The translations under genes and the position numbers were made by a program. This document shows positions 40,540 through 48,820 of a DNA stretch of 64,000 nucleotides, one piece after another. The stretch is from Streptomyces sp. NRRL S-350. Lineage in GTDB: Bacteria > Actinomycetota > Actinomycetes > Streptomycetales > Streptomycetaceae. The number at the start of each line of letters is the position of its first letter. Within the stretch, counting starts at the first letter, position 1. Location of the stretch: contig NZ_JOHO01000002.1 of NCBI RefSeq assembly GCF_000719705.1, positions 1 through 64,000 of the forward strand. The letters run 5' to 3'. The notes under the pieces were generated by a model that was not told the origin of the DNA, did no database searches, and saw nothing but the letters and a program-made list of their open reading frames with translations.

Positions 40540-41972
40540 TGACCGACCACACCGCAGCCGCCGGCTCCTGCCCGTTCCCGCACGCGGCGGCTGTCGTCAG
40601 TGACACCGCCGTGGTCGAAGCGGCTGTCGGCGAGGCCGCCGTGGTGGAAGCCGCTGTCGGGGAAGCCGCCGTGGTGGAAGCCGCTGTCGTCGAGGACGCC
40701 GTGGTCGAAGCCGCCGCGCAGGGCGGCTGCCCGGCAGGCCCGGCCCGGCGCAGCTTCGTGCGGGCCGCGCTCGGCGCCGGTGCCGGAGCGGCCGTGCTTG
40801 CCGGCGGCGCCCTCACCCTCGGTGCCGATCCGGCCGCCGCAGGGGACAGCCGACCGGCGAAGAGCGGGGCGGTGCCGTTCCACGGCGACCACCAGGCCGG
40901 CGTCACCACCCCGGCCCCGGCCCACGCGGCCTTCGTCTCCTGCCAGGTCATCGCCCAGGACCGAAAGGGCCTCGAAGACCTCCTCAGGACCCTGACCGAG
41001 CGGATCCGCTTCCTCACCGCCGGCGGCACCCCGCCCGACCTCGGCGTCGGCGCGCCGCCCTCGGACAGCGGAATCCTCGGCCCGACCGTCCCCACCGACA
41101 ACCTGACCGTCACGGTCGGCGTCGGCGCCTCGCTCTTCGACGACCGCTACGGCCTGGCCAAGGCCAAGCCGGTCAAGCTGGCGCCGATGAAGACGTTCCC
41201 CAACGACAACCTCCAAGCCGCCGAACTGCACGGCGACCTCTCGCTGCAGATCTGCGCCGACCGGCAGGACACCGTGCTGCACGCCCTGCGCGACCTCACC
41301 CGGCACACCCGGGGCGCGATGCAGATCCTCTGGCGGATCGACGGCTTCCAGAACCAGTCCCGTCCGGACGGTGCGCAGCGCAACCTGCTCGGTTTCAAGG
41401 ACGGCATCGTCAACCCGGACACCACCTCCTCGCGCGAGATGGACCGGCTGGTCTGGGTCACCGACGGGACGGGCGAACCCGGCTGGGCCACCGGCGGCAG
41501 CTACCAGGTGATCCGGATCATCCGGATGCTGATCGAGTTCTGGGACCGCGTCACCCTCACCGAGCAGGAGAAGATGTTCGGCCGCCGCCGCGACACCGGC
41601 GCGCCGCTGGACGGCCGCCAGGAGACCGACGCGCCGGACTACGCCAAGGACCCGGACGGCAAGGTGATCCCGCTCGACGCGCACATCCGGCTCGCCAACC
41701 CGCGCACCGCCGACACCGACGGCTCGCGGATCCTGCGCCGGGGCTTCAACTACGACCGGGGCATCGACAAGGCGGGCAACCTGGACATGGGCCTGGTGTT
41801 CTGCTGCTACCAGCAGGACGTGGTGCGGCAGTTCGAGGCCACCCAGACCCGGCTCATCGGCGAGCCGCTGGTGGACTACATCTCGCCGACCGGCGGCGGG
41901 TACTTCTTCGTCCTGCCGGGCGTGAAGGACAACGCCGACTGGCTCGGGCGGGGGCTGCTGGCCGCCGCCTGA
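40539..41972 (+). CDS. efeB: Deferrochelatase/peroxidase EfeB (DyP type)
   Basis: A 477-residue exported heme peroxidase of the DyP family. The twin-arginine motif RRSFVRA begins at residue 70, preceded by an unusual 69-residue extension with 10-residue repeats ([10 protein letters not shown]). The DyP domain (about 125-475) carries GFKDGIVNP with catalytic Asp288, the axial-ligand-type AHIRLANPR and the GFNYDRG segment. EfeB works outside the membrane with EfeUO in iron uptake. The start ATG overlaps the EfeO stop as TGATG, suggesting coupling. A GTG inside the repeat region could be an alternative start with a normal Tat signal. Confidence 0.92.
   Translation: MTDHTAAAGSCPFPHAAAVVSDTAVVEAAVGEAAVVEAAVGEAAVVEAAVVEDAVVEAAAQGGCPAGPARRSFVRAALGAGAGAAVLAGGALTLGADPAAAGDSRPAKSGAVPFHGDHQAGVTTPAPAHAAFVSCQVIAQDRKGLEDLLRTLTERIRFLTAGGTPPDLGVGAPPSDSGILGPTVPTDNLTVTVGVGASLFDDRYGLAKAKPVKLAPMKTFPNDNLQAAELHGDLSLQICADRQDTVLHALRDLTRHTRGAMQILWRIDGFQNQSRPDGAQRNLLGFKDGIVNPDTTSSREMDRLVWVTDGTGEPGWATGGSYQVIRIIRMLIEFWDRVTLTEQEKMFGRRRDTGAPLDGRQETDAPDYAKDPDGKVIPLDAHIRLANPRTADTDGSRILRRGFNYDRGIDKAGNLDMGLVFCCYQQDVVRQFEATQTRLIGEPLVDYISPTGGGYFFVLPGVKDNADWLGRGLLAAA
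40608..40712 (+). repeat. 30-bp in-frame repeats in efeB
   Basis: About three and a half 30-bp units encode [14 protein letters not shown] decapeptides between the start and the Tat motif of EfeB. The second and third units are almost identical in DNA. Copy number could vary between strains by slippage. Confidence 0.85.
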
Positions 41973-41977
41973 CGGGC

Positions 41978-42130
41978 GCGGTCCGGTACGACCCGGGTGC
42001 GGGCCGGGTGCGGGCTGGGCGCGGTCCGGTACGACCCGGGTGCGGGCCGGGCGCGGTCCGGTGCGGGCCGGGTGCGGGTCTGGCGTGGGCTGGGCGCGGT
42101 CCGGTGCGGGCCGGTACGGGTCTGGCGTGG
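41978..42130. repeat. Degenerate G/C-rich repeats between convergent genes
   Basis: Variants of GGGTGCGGGCCGGGCGCGGTCCGGT recur through the 179 nt between the efeB stop and the sensor kinase stop. No clean hairpin with a T-run is present; the region may still serve as the transcript end for both. Confidence 0.65.
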
Positions 42131-42151
42131 GCGGGGCGGAGGCGTGGCCGG

Positions 42152-43540
42152 TCAGGACCCGAGCGTGAAGCCGATGACCGCGCCACCGCCCTCCCGGTTG
42201 GCGGCGAAGGCGGTGCCGCCGTGCGAGCGGGCCACCTCGTGCACGATGGCCAGCCCCAGCCCCGAACCCGGCAGGCTGCGGGCGGCCGTGGCCCGGTAGA
42301 AGCGGTCGAAGACCCGGTCGAGATCGGCCACCTCGATGCCGGGGCCGCGATCGCGCACCTCGACCCGCGGGCCGCGCACCACGACCTCGATCGGCCCCTC
42401 GCCGGCCGGGTCGAACTTGGCGGCGTTGTCGAGCAGATTGCCCACCGCGCGGGCCAGCGCGTCCGGCCGGGCGGTGACGACGGTGTCGTCCGCGTCCACG
42501 ACGATCTCCCGGTCGCTGCGCCGCCTGGCCTGGGCGGCGGCCTCCCGGACCACCTCGGCCAGCACCACGCCGGTCGGCAGCTCGTCCGCCCTGCGGTCCG
42601 CGGCGAGCGCCACCAGCTCCTCCACCAGCAGGGTCAACTCCCGTGCCTCCTCGGTCAGATCGGCCATCAGGGCGGCACGTTCGGCGGCCGGCAGCCGGTC
42701 CATCGCGGGGAGCACCGAGAGGTTGGTGCGCAGGCTGGTCAGCGGAGTGCGCAGCTCGTGCCCGGCGTCCTGGACGAGCCGGCGCTGGTTCTCCTTGGCG
42801 GTGGCCAGACGGACCAGCATCCGGTCGAAGGCCCGGCCGAGCCGGCCCACCTCGTCCTTCCCGGCGACGGGCACCGACACGTCGAGCCGGCCGCTGGCGG
42901 CGACCAGTTCGGCCGCGTCGGTGAGCCGGACCAGCCGGTCGGTGATCCGCCGGGCCAGCAGCCAGCCCGCCCCGCCGGCGAACAGCGCGACGACCGCCAC
43001 CAGGGCCACCGTACGGACCCGAAGGGCCGCCAGCAGGCGCTCGGTCGGCCCGACCTGCTGGATGATCTGGACCGCGCCGCGGCCACCGCCGAGCGAGACC
43101 ACGCCCACCCGGAGGGCGTCGCCGTGCAGGCGGCGCAGCCCGGTGGAGGTGCGGCCGGGCTCCGCGGCCCGGGCGAGCTCGCGGTCGACCGGGGTGGGCG
43201 GCAGGTCGAGCCGGCCCGTGCCGGGCAGCACCCGGGCGTCGGGGTCGAGCGCCTGGGAGGTCACCCGGATCGGGCGCAGCAGGTCGTCGCTGAGACCGCT
43301 CGGGCCGGCGAAGTCCCCCGGGAAGAGGCTCTCGAGTTCGACCTGACGGTGGACGGACTCGACGGCCGCGGAGAAGTCGGCGGTCTCGTCGTCCCGGATC
43401 AGCCGGGCGGCGGCGTGGTAGCCGAGCGCGCCGATCAGCACCGCGACCAGCGCGGCGATCGCCGCGAAGGCGAGCGAGAGGGTGGTGCGCAGACCCGGGC
43501 GCGGCAGCCGCAGGCGGCGGCGGCGGGCCGGGCCGGTCAC
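42152..43540 (-). CDS. Two-component sensor histidine kinase
   Basis: A 462-residue membrane histidine kinase. Helices at about 17-40 and 175-196 flank an extracellular sensor domain of about 130 residues. HAMP follows (ARRITDRLVRLTDAAELVAASG). The dimerisation domain has His261 in DAGHELRTPL, and the ATPase has NLLDNAAKFD (N box), DRGPGI (G1) and GSGLGLAI (G2). The domain layout resembles MprB-like kinases. The start GTG overlaps the response regulator stop by four nt (GTGA), so the two are coupled. The signal sensed is unknown. Confidence 0.94.
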   Translation of the reverse strand: MTGPARRRRLRLPRPGLRTTLSLAFAAIAALVAVLIGALGYHAAARLIRDDETADFSAAVESVHRQVELESLFPGDFAGPSGLSDDLLRPIRVTSQALDPDARVLPGTGRLDLPPTPVDRELARAAEPGRTSTGLRRLHGDALRVGVVSLGGGRGAVQIIQQVGPTERLLAALRVRTVALVAVVALFAGGAGWLLARRITDRLVRLTDAAELVAASGRLDVSVPVAGKDEVGRLGRAFDRMLVRLATAKENQRRLVQDAGHELRTPLTSLRTNLSVLPAMDRLPAAERAALMADLTEEARELTLLVEELVALAADRRADELPTGVVLAEVVREAAAQARRRSDREIVVDADDTVVTARPDALARAVGNLLDNAAKFDPAGEGPIEVVVRGPRVEVRDRGPGIEVADLDRVFDRFYRATAARSLPGSGLGLAIVHEVARSHGGTAFAANREGGGAVIGFTLGS

Positions 43541-44217
43541 GGCTCGCGCAGCGTGTAGCCGACGCCGCGGACGGTGTGGATCAGCGGCGGCAGGCCCGAG
43601 TGGTCGAGCTTGCGGCGCAGGTAGCCGATGAACACGGCGAGGTTCTTCGAACCGGGGCCGAAGTCGTAGCCCCAGATCCGCTCGTACAGGGTGGCCTGGT
43701 CGAGGACGGCACCGGCGTGCCGGGTCAGCAGCTCCAGCAGGTCGAACTCGGTGCGGGAGAGTTCGAGCTCCTGGCCGGCCCGCCAGGCGCGCCGGGCGGC
43801 CGGCTCCATCCGCAGGTCGGCGACGGTCAGGACCTCGGCGGCGGGCGTGGGCGGGTTGCGGCGCAGCAGGGCGCGCAGGCGGGCGAACAGCTCGGCCACG
43901 TCGAAGGGCTTGACCAGGTAGTCGTCGGCCCCGGCGTCGAGGCCGGCGATCCGGTCGGGCACCTCGACCCGGGCGGTGAGCATCAGCACCGGGGTGCGGT
44001 CTCCGGCGGCACGCAGCCGGCGGCAGACCTCCAGGCCGTCCGGCTCGGGCATCATCACGTCGAGCAGCAGGACGTCCGGGCGCTGCTCGGCGAACACGGC
44101 CAGGGTCTGGGTGCCGTTCGCGGCGATCCGCACCCGGTAGCCCTCCAGCATCAGCGCCCGGGCGAGCGAATCGCGGATGGCCCGGTCGTCCTCGGCGATC
44201 AGCACCATGTGGGTCAT
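43537..44217 (-). CDS. OmpR/PhoB family response regulator, MprA-like
   Basis: A 226-residue response regulator. The receiver domain has the acidic pocket (EDD at 9-11), phospho-acceptor Asp53 in LLLDVMMP, Thr in MLTA and Lys in YLVKPF. The C-terminal winged helix has ELSRTEFDLLELLTRHAG and VFIGYLRRKL followed by HTVRGVGYTL. It should bind DNA as a dimer after phosphorylation by the coupled kinase. The start ATG at 44217 has GAGAAT seven nt upstream, fitting a leaderless start. A Met three codons later is the alternative. Targets are unknown. Confidence 0.94.
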   Translation of the reverse strand: MTHMVLIAEDDRAIRDSLARALMLEGYRVRIAANGTQTLAVFAEQRPDVLLLDVMMPEPDGLEVCRRLRAAGDRTPVLMLTARVEVPDRIAGLDAGADDYLVKPFDVAELFARLRALLRRNPPTPAAEVLTVADLRMEPAARRAWRAGQELELSRTEFDLLELLTRHAGAVLDQATLYERIWGYDFGPGSKNLAVFIGYLRRKLDHSGLPPLIHTVRGVGYTLREP

Positions 44218-44393
44218 GGCGAGGATTCTCCCTGGCGTGCCCACGACGCTTTCGGGCGGGTCCGGAACCCGGACCGCGGGCCCGCACGGCCGCCGCTTTC
44301 GCGCGCCGCTTCGCAGGCGTACGGTTGCCCCACGGTGGCGCGCCGCCGGGTGGGCCGCCTGGTCCGTGTCGGCACGCCCTGCCGGAGGCCGCG

Positions 44394-45962
44394 ATGGCAG
44401 ACCGGATGGCCTTCCTCACCACCCCGCGCGCGGAGCGGGCCCGCCGGGACGCGCGGGAGCGCCTGGGGGACCGGAACGAGGTGTACCGGCCGGGCGGCCT
44501 GCTGCCGGTGATCAGCGGACAGGCCGAGCGGTGCATGGACTGCGGGCTGCCGTTCTGCCACCACGCCTGCCCGCTCGGGAACCTCGTACCGGAGTGGAAC
44601 CGGCTGGCGGCGGCCGGAGACTGGCAGGCCGCGGCGGCCCGGCTGCTGGCGACCGACAACTTCCCGGAGTTCACCGGGCGGCTCTGCCCGGCGCCCTGCG
44701 AGAGCGCCTGCGTGCTGGCCATCGACGGAGCCGCGGTGACCATCAGGAACGTCGAGCTGGCCATCGCCGACCGGGCCCGGGACGAAGGTTGGGACGGGCC
44801 GCACCCACCCGAGCGGCGCGGCGGGTACCGGGTCGCCGTGATCGGCTCGGGCCCGGCCGGGCTGGCCGCCGCCCAGCAGCTGACCCGCGCCGGGCACGCC
44901 ACCACGGTGTACGAGCGGGCCGACCGGCCGGGCGGGCTGCTCCGGTACGGCATCCCCCCGTTCCGGCTGGAGAAGCACCGGCTGGAACGCCGGCTCGACC
45001 AACTCCGGGCCGAGGGCACCGCGTTCCGCACCGGCGTGTGGGTCGGCCGGGACGTCACGGGAGAGGAACTGCGGGCCGGATACGACGCCCTGGTGGTCGC
45101 GGTGGGCGCGACCGCCCACCGTGAACTGCCGGTACCCGGCCGTGAACTGCCCGGGGTGCACCCGGCCATGGACTACCTGACCTGGGCCAACCGGGTGGAC
45201 GAAGGTGACTGCGCGGCCTCGCCGGTCTCTGCGGAGGGCCGTCACGTGGTCATCGTCGGCGGCGGGGACACCGCGGCCGACTGCCTGGGGACGGCGCTGC
45301 GCCAGCGCGCCGCCTCGGTCATCCAACTGGACATCAACCCGCGCCCGCCGGACGGGCGGGCAGCCGGGCAGCCCTGGCCGGTGCACGCCAAGGTGTACCG
45401 GGAGACCACCTCGCACGAGGAGTGCGGCGCCGCCGGGGCCGGATCGCGGGTGTTCGCGGCGGTCACCGTGGGGTTCGAGCCGGGCCCGGACGGCCGGCTC
45501 GTCGCCGTCCGCTTCGCCGAAGCCGGGGGCGGGGGCGGGGGTAGGGGTGACGATGGGGGTGGGGCGGGAGCTGGGACGGGAGGCGGCGTGGGCGCCGTCG
45601 TCGGATCCGGCGCCGAGGCTGCCGACCGCAGCCCGAGGGCCGGTACCGAGCGGAGCCTGCCCGCACAGCTCGCACTGCTCGCGCTGGGCTTCACCGGCCC
45701 GGAACCGGACCAGCGGCTCTTCGCCCAACTGGGCCTCGCCACCGGCCCGCAGGGCACACTGACCCGGGACGACGGCTTCGGCACCGCCACACCGGGCGTG
45801 TTCGTCGCCGGCGATGCCGGGCGCGGGCAGTCGCTGATCGTCTGGGCGATCGCCGAGGGGCGGTCGGCGGCCGCGGCGGTGGACCGCTACCTGCGCGGCC
45901 GGACCGAACTCCCGGCGCCGATCAGCGCATCGGCGCGGGCGCTCACGCTGGGAGGGGCTTGA
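44394..45962 (+). CDS. GltD-like NADPH/FAD oxidoreductase, stand-alone
   Basis: A 522-residue member of the glutamate synthase small-subunit family. Cysteine clusters CMDCGLPFCHHACPLGN and GRLCPAPCESAC bind two [4Fe-4S] clusters. VIGSGPAGLAAAQQL is the FAD loop, IVGGGDTAADCLG the NADPH loop, and VFVAGDAGRGQSLIVWAI the closing FAD motif. A Gly-rich insertion of about 40 residues (about 380-420) interrupts the domain before the last motif. No gltB large subunit is adjacent, so it is an orphan and may pair with another partner. GGAGG precedes the ATG. The last codons and the stop lie inside a 9-bp tandem array. Confidence 0.9.
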   Translation: MADRMAFLTTPRAERARRDARERLGDRNEVYRPGGLLPVISGQAERCMDCGLPFCHHACPLGNLVPEWNRLAAAGDWQAAAARLLATDNFPEFTGRLCPAPCESACVLAIDGAAVTIRNVELAIADRARDEGWDGPHPPERRGGYRVAVIGSGPAGLAAAQQLTRAGHATTVYERADRPGGLLRYGIPPFRLEKHRLERRLDQLRAEGTAFRTGVWVGRDVTGEELRAGYDALVVAVGATAHRELPVPGRELPGVHPAMDYLTWANRVDEGDCAASPVSAEGRHVVIVGGGDTAADCLGTALRQRAASVIQLDINPRPPDGRAAGQPWPVHAKVYRETTSHEECGAAGAGSRVFAAVTVGFEPGPDGRLVAVRFAEAGGGGGGRGDDGGGAGAGTGGGVGAVVGSGAEAADRSPRAGTERSLPAQLALLALGFTGPEPDQRLFAQLGLATGPQGTLTRDDGFGTATPGVFVAGDAGRGQSLIVWAIAEGRSAAAAVDRYLRGRTELPAPISASARALTLGGA

Positions 45963-46050
45963 GGGGCTTGAGGGGCTTGAGGGGCTTGAGGGGCTTGAGG
46001 GGCTTGAGGGGCCTGAGGATCCTGAGGGTCTTGATGGGTCTTGATGGGCC
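45952..46050. repeat. 9-bp tandem array over the gltD-like stop codon
   Basis: GAGGGGCTT is repeated six times from 45952 to 46005. Degenerate units (GAGGGGCCT, GAGGATCCT, GAGGGTCTT) continue to about 46050. The stop codon of the oxidoreductase falls within the first units, so changes of copy number keep the frame. Confidence 0.9.
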
Positions 46051-46403
46051 TGGGTGGGCTCCTCAGCGAGGGGCATGAGGGGCCTGAGCGGCCTCCTGGT
46101 CGGTGTCGGAAGCCCGGCGTGCTTCGGTGGAGCGGTGTTGAGCCGTGGGAACGGGTGGGGATCCGGCGATGCTCGCCGACGCCCTCCCACCCGACCGCCA
46201 GCTGGTCCCGGACGAAGCGCTGCGCGAGCTCCTGCCAGCGCGCGAAGCGGCGGACGTGCTGCGAATGGGCGACCACGACGCCGACTTCGACCACGGGCTC
46301 CGCGTAATGATCGAGGCTTCCGGGCGGAGACGGAGACGGAGACGGAGACGGAGCCGGAGACGGCGGGCCCGGCCCCCGCGGAGGATCGGCTAGCGTGAGG
46401 CCC
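45963..46403. other. Intergenic region with repeats and possible coding remnant
   Basis: Besides the 9-bp array it contains a hexanucleotide (GGAGAC)n stretch at about 46326-46362 and the promoter of the next gene. Between 46160 and 46320 both strands can be translated into protein-like but unrecognised short segments (for example plus strand LVPDEALRELLPAREAADVL). This may be a gene remnant; I cannot assign it. Confidence 0.4.
46391..46396 (+). promoter_or_regulatory. -10 hexamer TAGCGT, leaderless hydrolase gene
   Basis: TAGCGT lies 7 nt before the ATG at 46404 with no ribosome-binding site. Confidence 0.55.
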
Positions 46404-46916
46404 ATGACCGCTCTTGACCCTCGCAGCACCGCCCTGGTCGTGATCGACCTGATGGACCGGATCGTCGCCAACCCGCTCGCGCCGCGCACCGGTTCGGAGG
46501 TGGTCGCCACGTCGCTGGAACTCGCCCGGGCCTTCCGTGCCGCCGGTGCCCCGGTCGTCGCCGTACGGGTCGAGCGGCCGGGCGTGGCCGAGCAGCCGCC
46601 CGGAAGCGAACTCGTCGCGGAGGTCGCGGCGGTGGCCGACGAGATCCTGGTCAAGCGCACCATCGGCGCCTTCCACGGCACCGGACTGCACGAACTGCTG
46701 CAGTCGCGGGGCGTGCAGACCCTGGTGTTCACCGGGATCGCCACCAACCTCGGGGTGGAGTCGAGCGCCCGCGCGGCCTCCGACCACGGGTACACGCTGG
46801 TGTTCGTCGAGGACGCGATGGCCGCACTCACGGCGGACGAGCACCGGGCGTCCGTGGAACTGGACTTTCCGCGCCTCGGCGACATCGTGGCGGCGGCGGA
46901 CCTGCGGCTGGTCTAG
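46404..46916 (+). CDS. Isochorismatase-like hydrolase, YecD type
   Basis: A 170-residue isochorismatase-superfamily protein. Asp15 (VIDLMD) and Lys84 (VKRTIGAF) of the catalytic set are present. The position of the nucleophilic Cys of cysteine hydrolases is Gly117 in GIATNLGVESSARAA. E. coli YecD has the same Gly (GISTNIGVESTARNA, from memory), as do true isochorismatases, so this is a subfamily property rather than damage. The reaction is unknown. The ATG has a -10 hexamer directly upstream. No siderophore genes are adjacent. Confidence 0.9.
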   Translation: MTALDPRSTALVVIDLMDRIVANPLAPRTGSEVVATSLELARAFRAAGAPVVAVRVERPGVAEQPPGSELVAEVAAVADEILVKRTIGAFHGTGLHELLQSRGVQTLVFTGIATNLGVESSARAASDHGYTLVFVEDAMAALTADEHRASVELDFPRLGDIVAAADLRLV

Positions 46917-47221
46917 GGGCCGGGTTCAGCTGCTGCCCGCTCGGAGGCGGTACGGCTCCGGTCGCTTGGAGTCGGTGTCTCGGGCGTCGCGGGCTGCCGG
47001 TGCCGCCAGCCGGGCGGCCGTCCCCGCACCTGCTGGAGTGGCCGTCCGCCGGGGGCCGTTTGCCACCACCTTGGGGTCCGACACCTCCTCGGTGTCCGCC
47101 AAGCCCTCGGTGCCCGACACGTCCTCGGCGTTTCTCAGGCCGGAGCGGCCAGGGGACGGACCGGCGCCCCCGGGTGCGGGCGCCGTGAAACGGGGCAAGC
47201 GTGGGGGAGGAGGTGGAGGCC
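46917..47221. other. Intergenic region upstream of the endonuclease-like gene
   Basis: A gap of 305 nt with no recognised gene. Repeated CCTCGGTG-like words occur near 47090-47130. The distal end carries GGGGGAGGAGGTGGAGG, a strong ribosome-binding region for the next gene. Confidence 0.4.
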
Positions 47222-47839
47222 ATGGAACTGAGCGTTTCCGAGCTGCTGGACCGGTTCGGCCGCACCTATGCGGAGGAGGCCGGGATCGTGTTGCGCGACA
47301 AGCCCTCACCGCTCTATCGCTTGCTCGTCCTGACCGTGCTGTGCTCGGTGCGGATCAGTGCCGGCACCGCGACGGCGGCGGCCCGCGAGTTGTCAGCCGC
47401 CGGGCTGCGCACGCCGCGCGCGATGGTCGAGGCCCGGCGCGGCACACTGATCGCCGCATTCGGTCGGGCACACTACGTGCGCTACGACGAGAGCACCGCC
47501 ACGGCGCTCAGCCAGGGAGCCGAACTGCTGCTCGACCGCTGGCACGGCGATCTGCGGCGGTTGCGGGACGAGGCCGGGGGCGATCCGGAACGGATCGGCG
47601 AGCTGCTGCGGGAGTTCCCGCGGATCGGGCCGGTCGGGGCCGGGATCTTCCGGCGTGAGGCGCAGGCGGTCTGGCCCGAGCTGCGGCCGTACTTCGACGA
47701 GCGGGTGCTGGAGGAGGCCCGGACGCTCGGGCTGCCGGGAACCCCGGACCGCCTGGCGGGGCTGGTCGCGGCGAACGACCTGGCGCGGTTGGCGGCGGCG
47801 TTGACCCGGGCGAGCCTGGCCCACGTCGGGGCGGCCTGA
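47222..47839 (+). CDS. HhH-GPD-fold endonuclease-like protein
   Basis: A 205-residue protein related to base-excision HhH-GPD enzymes. PLYRLLVLTVLCSVRISAGTATAAAREL matches the helical start of the endonuclease III fold, and LREFPRIGPVGAGIFRREAQAVWPEL is a helix-hairpin-helix followed by the helix that normally holds the catalytic acid. The catalytic Lys and Fe-S cysteines of Nth are absent, so glycosylase activity is doubtful. Actinomycete genomes carry many such short proteins, annotated as endonucleases. The ATG at 47222 follows GGAGG. Confidence 0.78.
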   Translation: MELSVSELLDRFGRTYAEEAGIVLRDKPSPLYRLLVLTVLCSVRISAGTATAAARELSAAGLRTPRAMVEARRGTLIAAFGRAHYVRYDESTATALSQGAELLLDRWHGDLRRLRDEAGGDPERIGELLREFPRIGPVGAGIFRREAQAVWPELRPYFDERVLEEARTLGLPGTPDRLAGLVAANDLARLAAALTRASLAHVGAA

Positions 47840-47854
47840 ACGGTGGCGGGGCCG

Positions 47855-48050
47855 AGCCGGGTCCGAGTCGGGTACCCGAGTCGGGTGCGTGGGTCGGGTG
47901 TCCGAGCGGCGTGTCCGAGTGGGGTGTCCGGGCGGTGGGGACGGGGTCGATGAGGTGGGTGACCGGGGTGGTGTCGGGTCGGTGAGGTGTCAGGTCGGTG
48001 AATCGCCGGGCCGGCGGGTGTGCCGGCGGGTGTGGTGTCGGGTGTGTTGG
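47855..48050. repeat. G/T-rich degenerate repeats
   Basis: Units such as GAGTCGGGT, GTGTCCGAG and GGCGGGTGT recur through the gap between the convergent endonuclease-like and DUF6445 genes. The plus strand is strikingly rich in G and T and poor in A and C. Confidence 0.6.
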
Positions 48051-48056
48051 CGGGTG

Positions 48057-48737
48057 TCAGGCCATCCAGAAGAACACCGCCGTCATCCGGCGATCCTCCA
48101 GGTCGTCACCGTAGTAGGTGGTGGCGCTGTGGATCAGGTTGGCGTGGTAGAGCAGCAGTTGGTTGTAACGGTTGGGGACGCGGACGTCCTCGACGAAGTG
48201 GTCGCCTGGCACGCGCCGGGTGCCGAGCGCCTCGACGAGGTTGTTGTGCGGGGCGTTGACCAGATTGCCGCCGAGACGGCCGCCGGGGAACTGCTGGCGG
48301 TAGAAGCTGGTGCCGGCGTCCTTGGGTGCTCCCGGGCTGAGGTAGAGCACGGCGGCGTAGCGGCAGAGCGCGCGGGAGTCGGTGTGCGGGCGGGACTCCG
48401 ACTCCCCGGCGCCGACGACCTGGACGCAGTTGTGGTTGAGCGTTCCGCCGCCCGGGGTGCTCTGCACCCAGAGCCGCGAGGCGCCGGTGGCCTTGCGGAC
48501 CAGGCCCTCGACACGGGCGAGCTCGTCGGGTTCCAGCCCCGGCATGGTGCGCAGGCCAGGCCACGTCTCGGGGCGGTGCGGGTAGCCCTCGGTCCAGTCA
48601 CCGCGGGCCAGGCAGCGCTCGCGAACGGCGTCCGGGTCGGGCAGGACGTCGTTGAGGACCCAGTAGTCCCGGCCCCGGGTGGGCTTGCGGTACGGCAGGA
48701 CCGGCAGGGTGATGGGCCTGATGGGCTGTGAGGACAT
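48057..48737 (-). CDS. DUF6445 protein, 2-oxoglutarate dioxygenase-like
   Basis: A 226-residue protein. ESRPHTDSRALCRYAAVLYLSP has an H-x-D pair and LLLYHANLIHSATTYYGDDLEDRRMTAVFFW a distal His and an Arg, the pattern of Fe(II)/2-oxoglutarate-dependent oxygenases of the prolyl-hydroxylase type. The overall layout matches DUF6445 (from memory). If active it would hydroxylate an unknown substrate in the cytosol. The ATG at 48737 has TATGGT six nt upstream (minus strand), so the transcript may be leaderless. An upstream ATG would extend into the promoter. Confidence 0.82.
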   Translation of the reverse strand: MSSQPIRPITLPVLPYRKPTRGRDYWVLNDVLPDPDAVRERCLARGDWTEGYPHRPETWPGLRTMPGLEPDELARVEGLVRKATGASRLWVQSTPGGGTLNHNCVQVVGAGESESRPHTDSRALCRYAAVLYLSPGAPKDAGTSFYRQQFPGGRLGGNLVNAPHNNLVEALGTRRVPGDHFVEDVRVPNRYNQLLLYHANLIHSATTYYGDDLEDRRMTAVFFWMA

Positions 48738-48743
48738 GCGCCG

Positions 48744-48749
48744 ACCATA
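48744..48749 (-). promoter_or_regulatory. -10 hexamer TATGGT, leaderless DUF6445 gene
   Basis: On the minus strand TATGGT ends six nt before the ATG. No ribosome-binding sequence is visible. Confidence 0.5.
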
Positions 48750-48820
48750 GAGGCGGTGATCGTCAACCTTCTGCCGTGAGCAGGTCAACTTTGCGTCAAG
48801 AGCCTTCCGGCGGGAGACCG

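Noticed and set aside
46145..46393. A possible 82-residue gene
   Set aside because: It begins plausibly but ends in a poly-Arg stretch from GGAGAC repeats, and the opposite strand looks equally protein-like. It is noted only as a possible remnant.
46404..46916. Isochorismatase-like protein judged inactive because it lacks the catalytic Cys
   Set aside because: E. coli YecD and true isochorismatases also have Gly at this position, so it is a subfamily feature.
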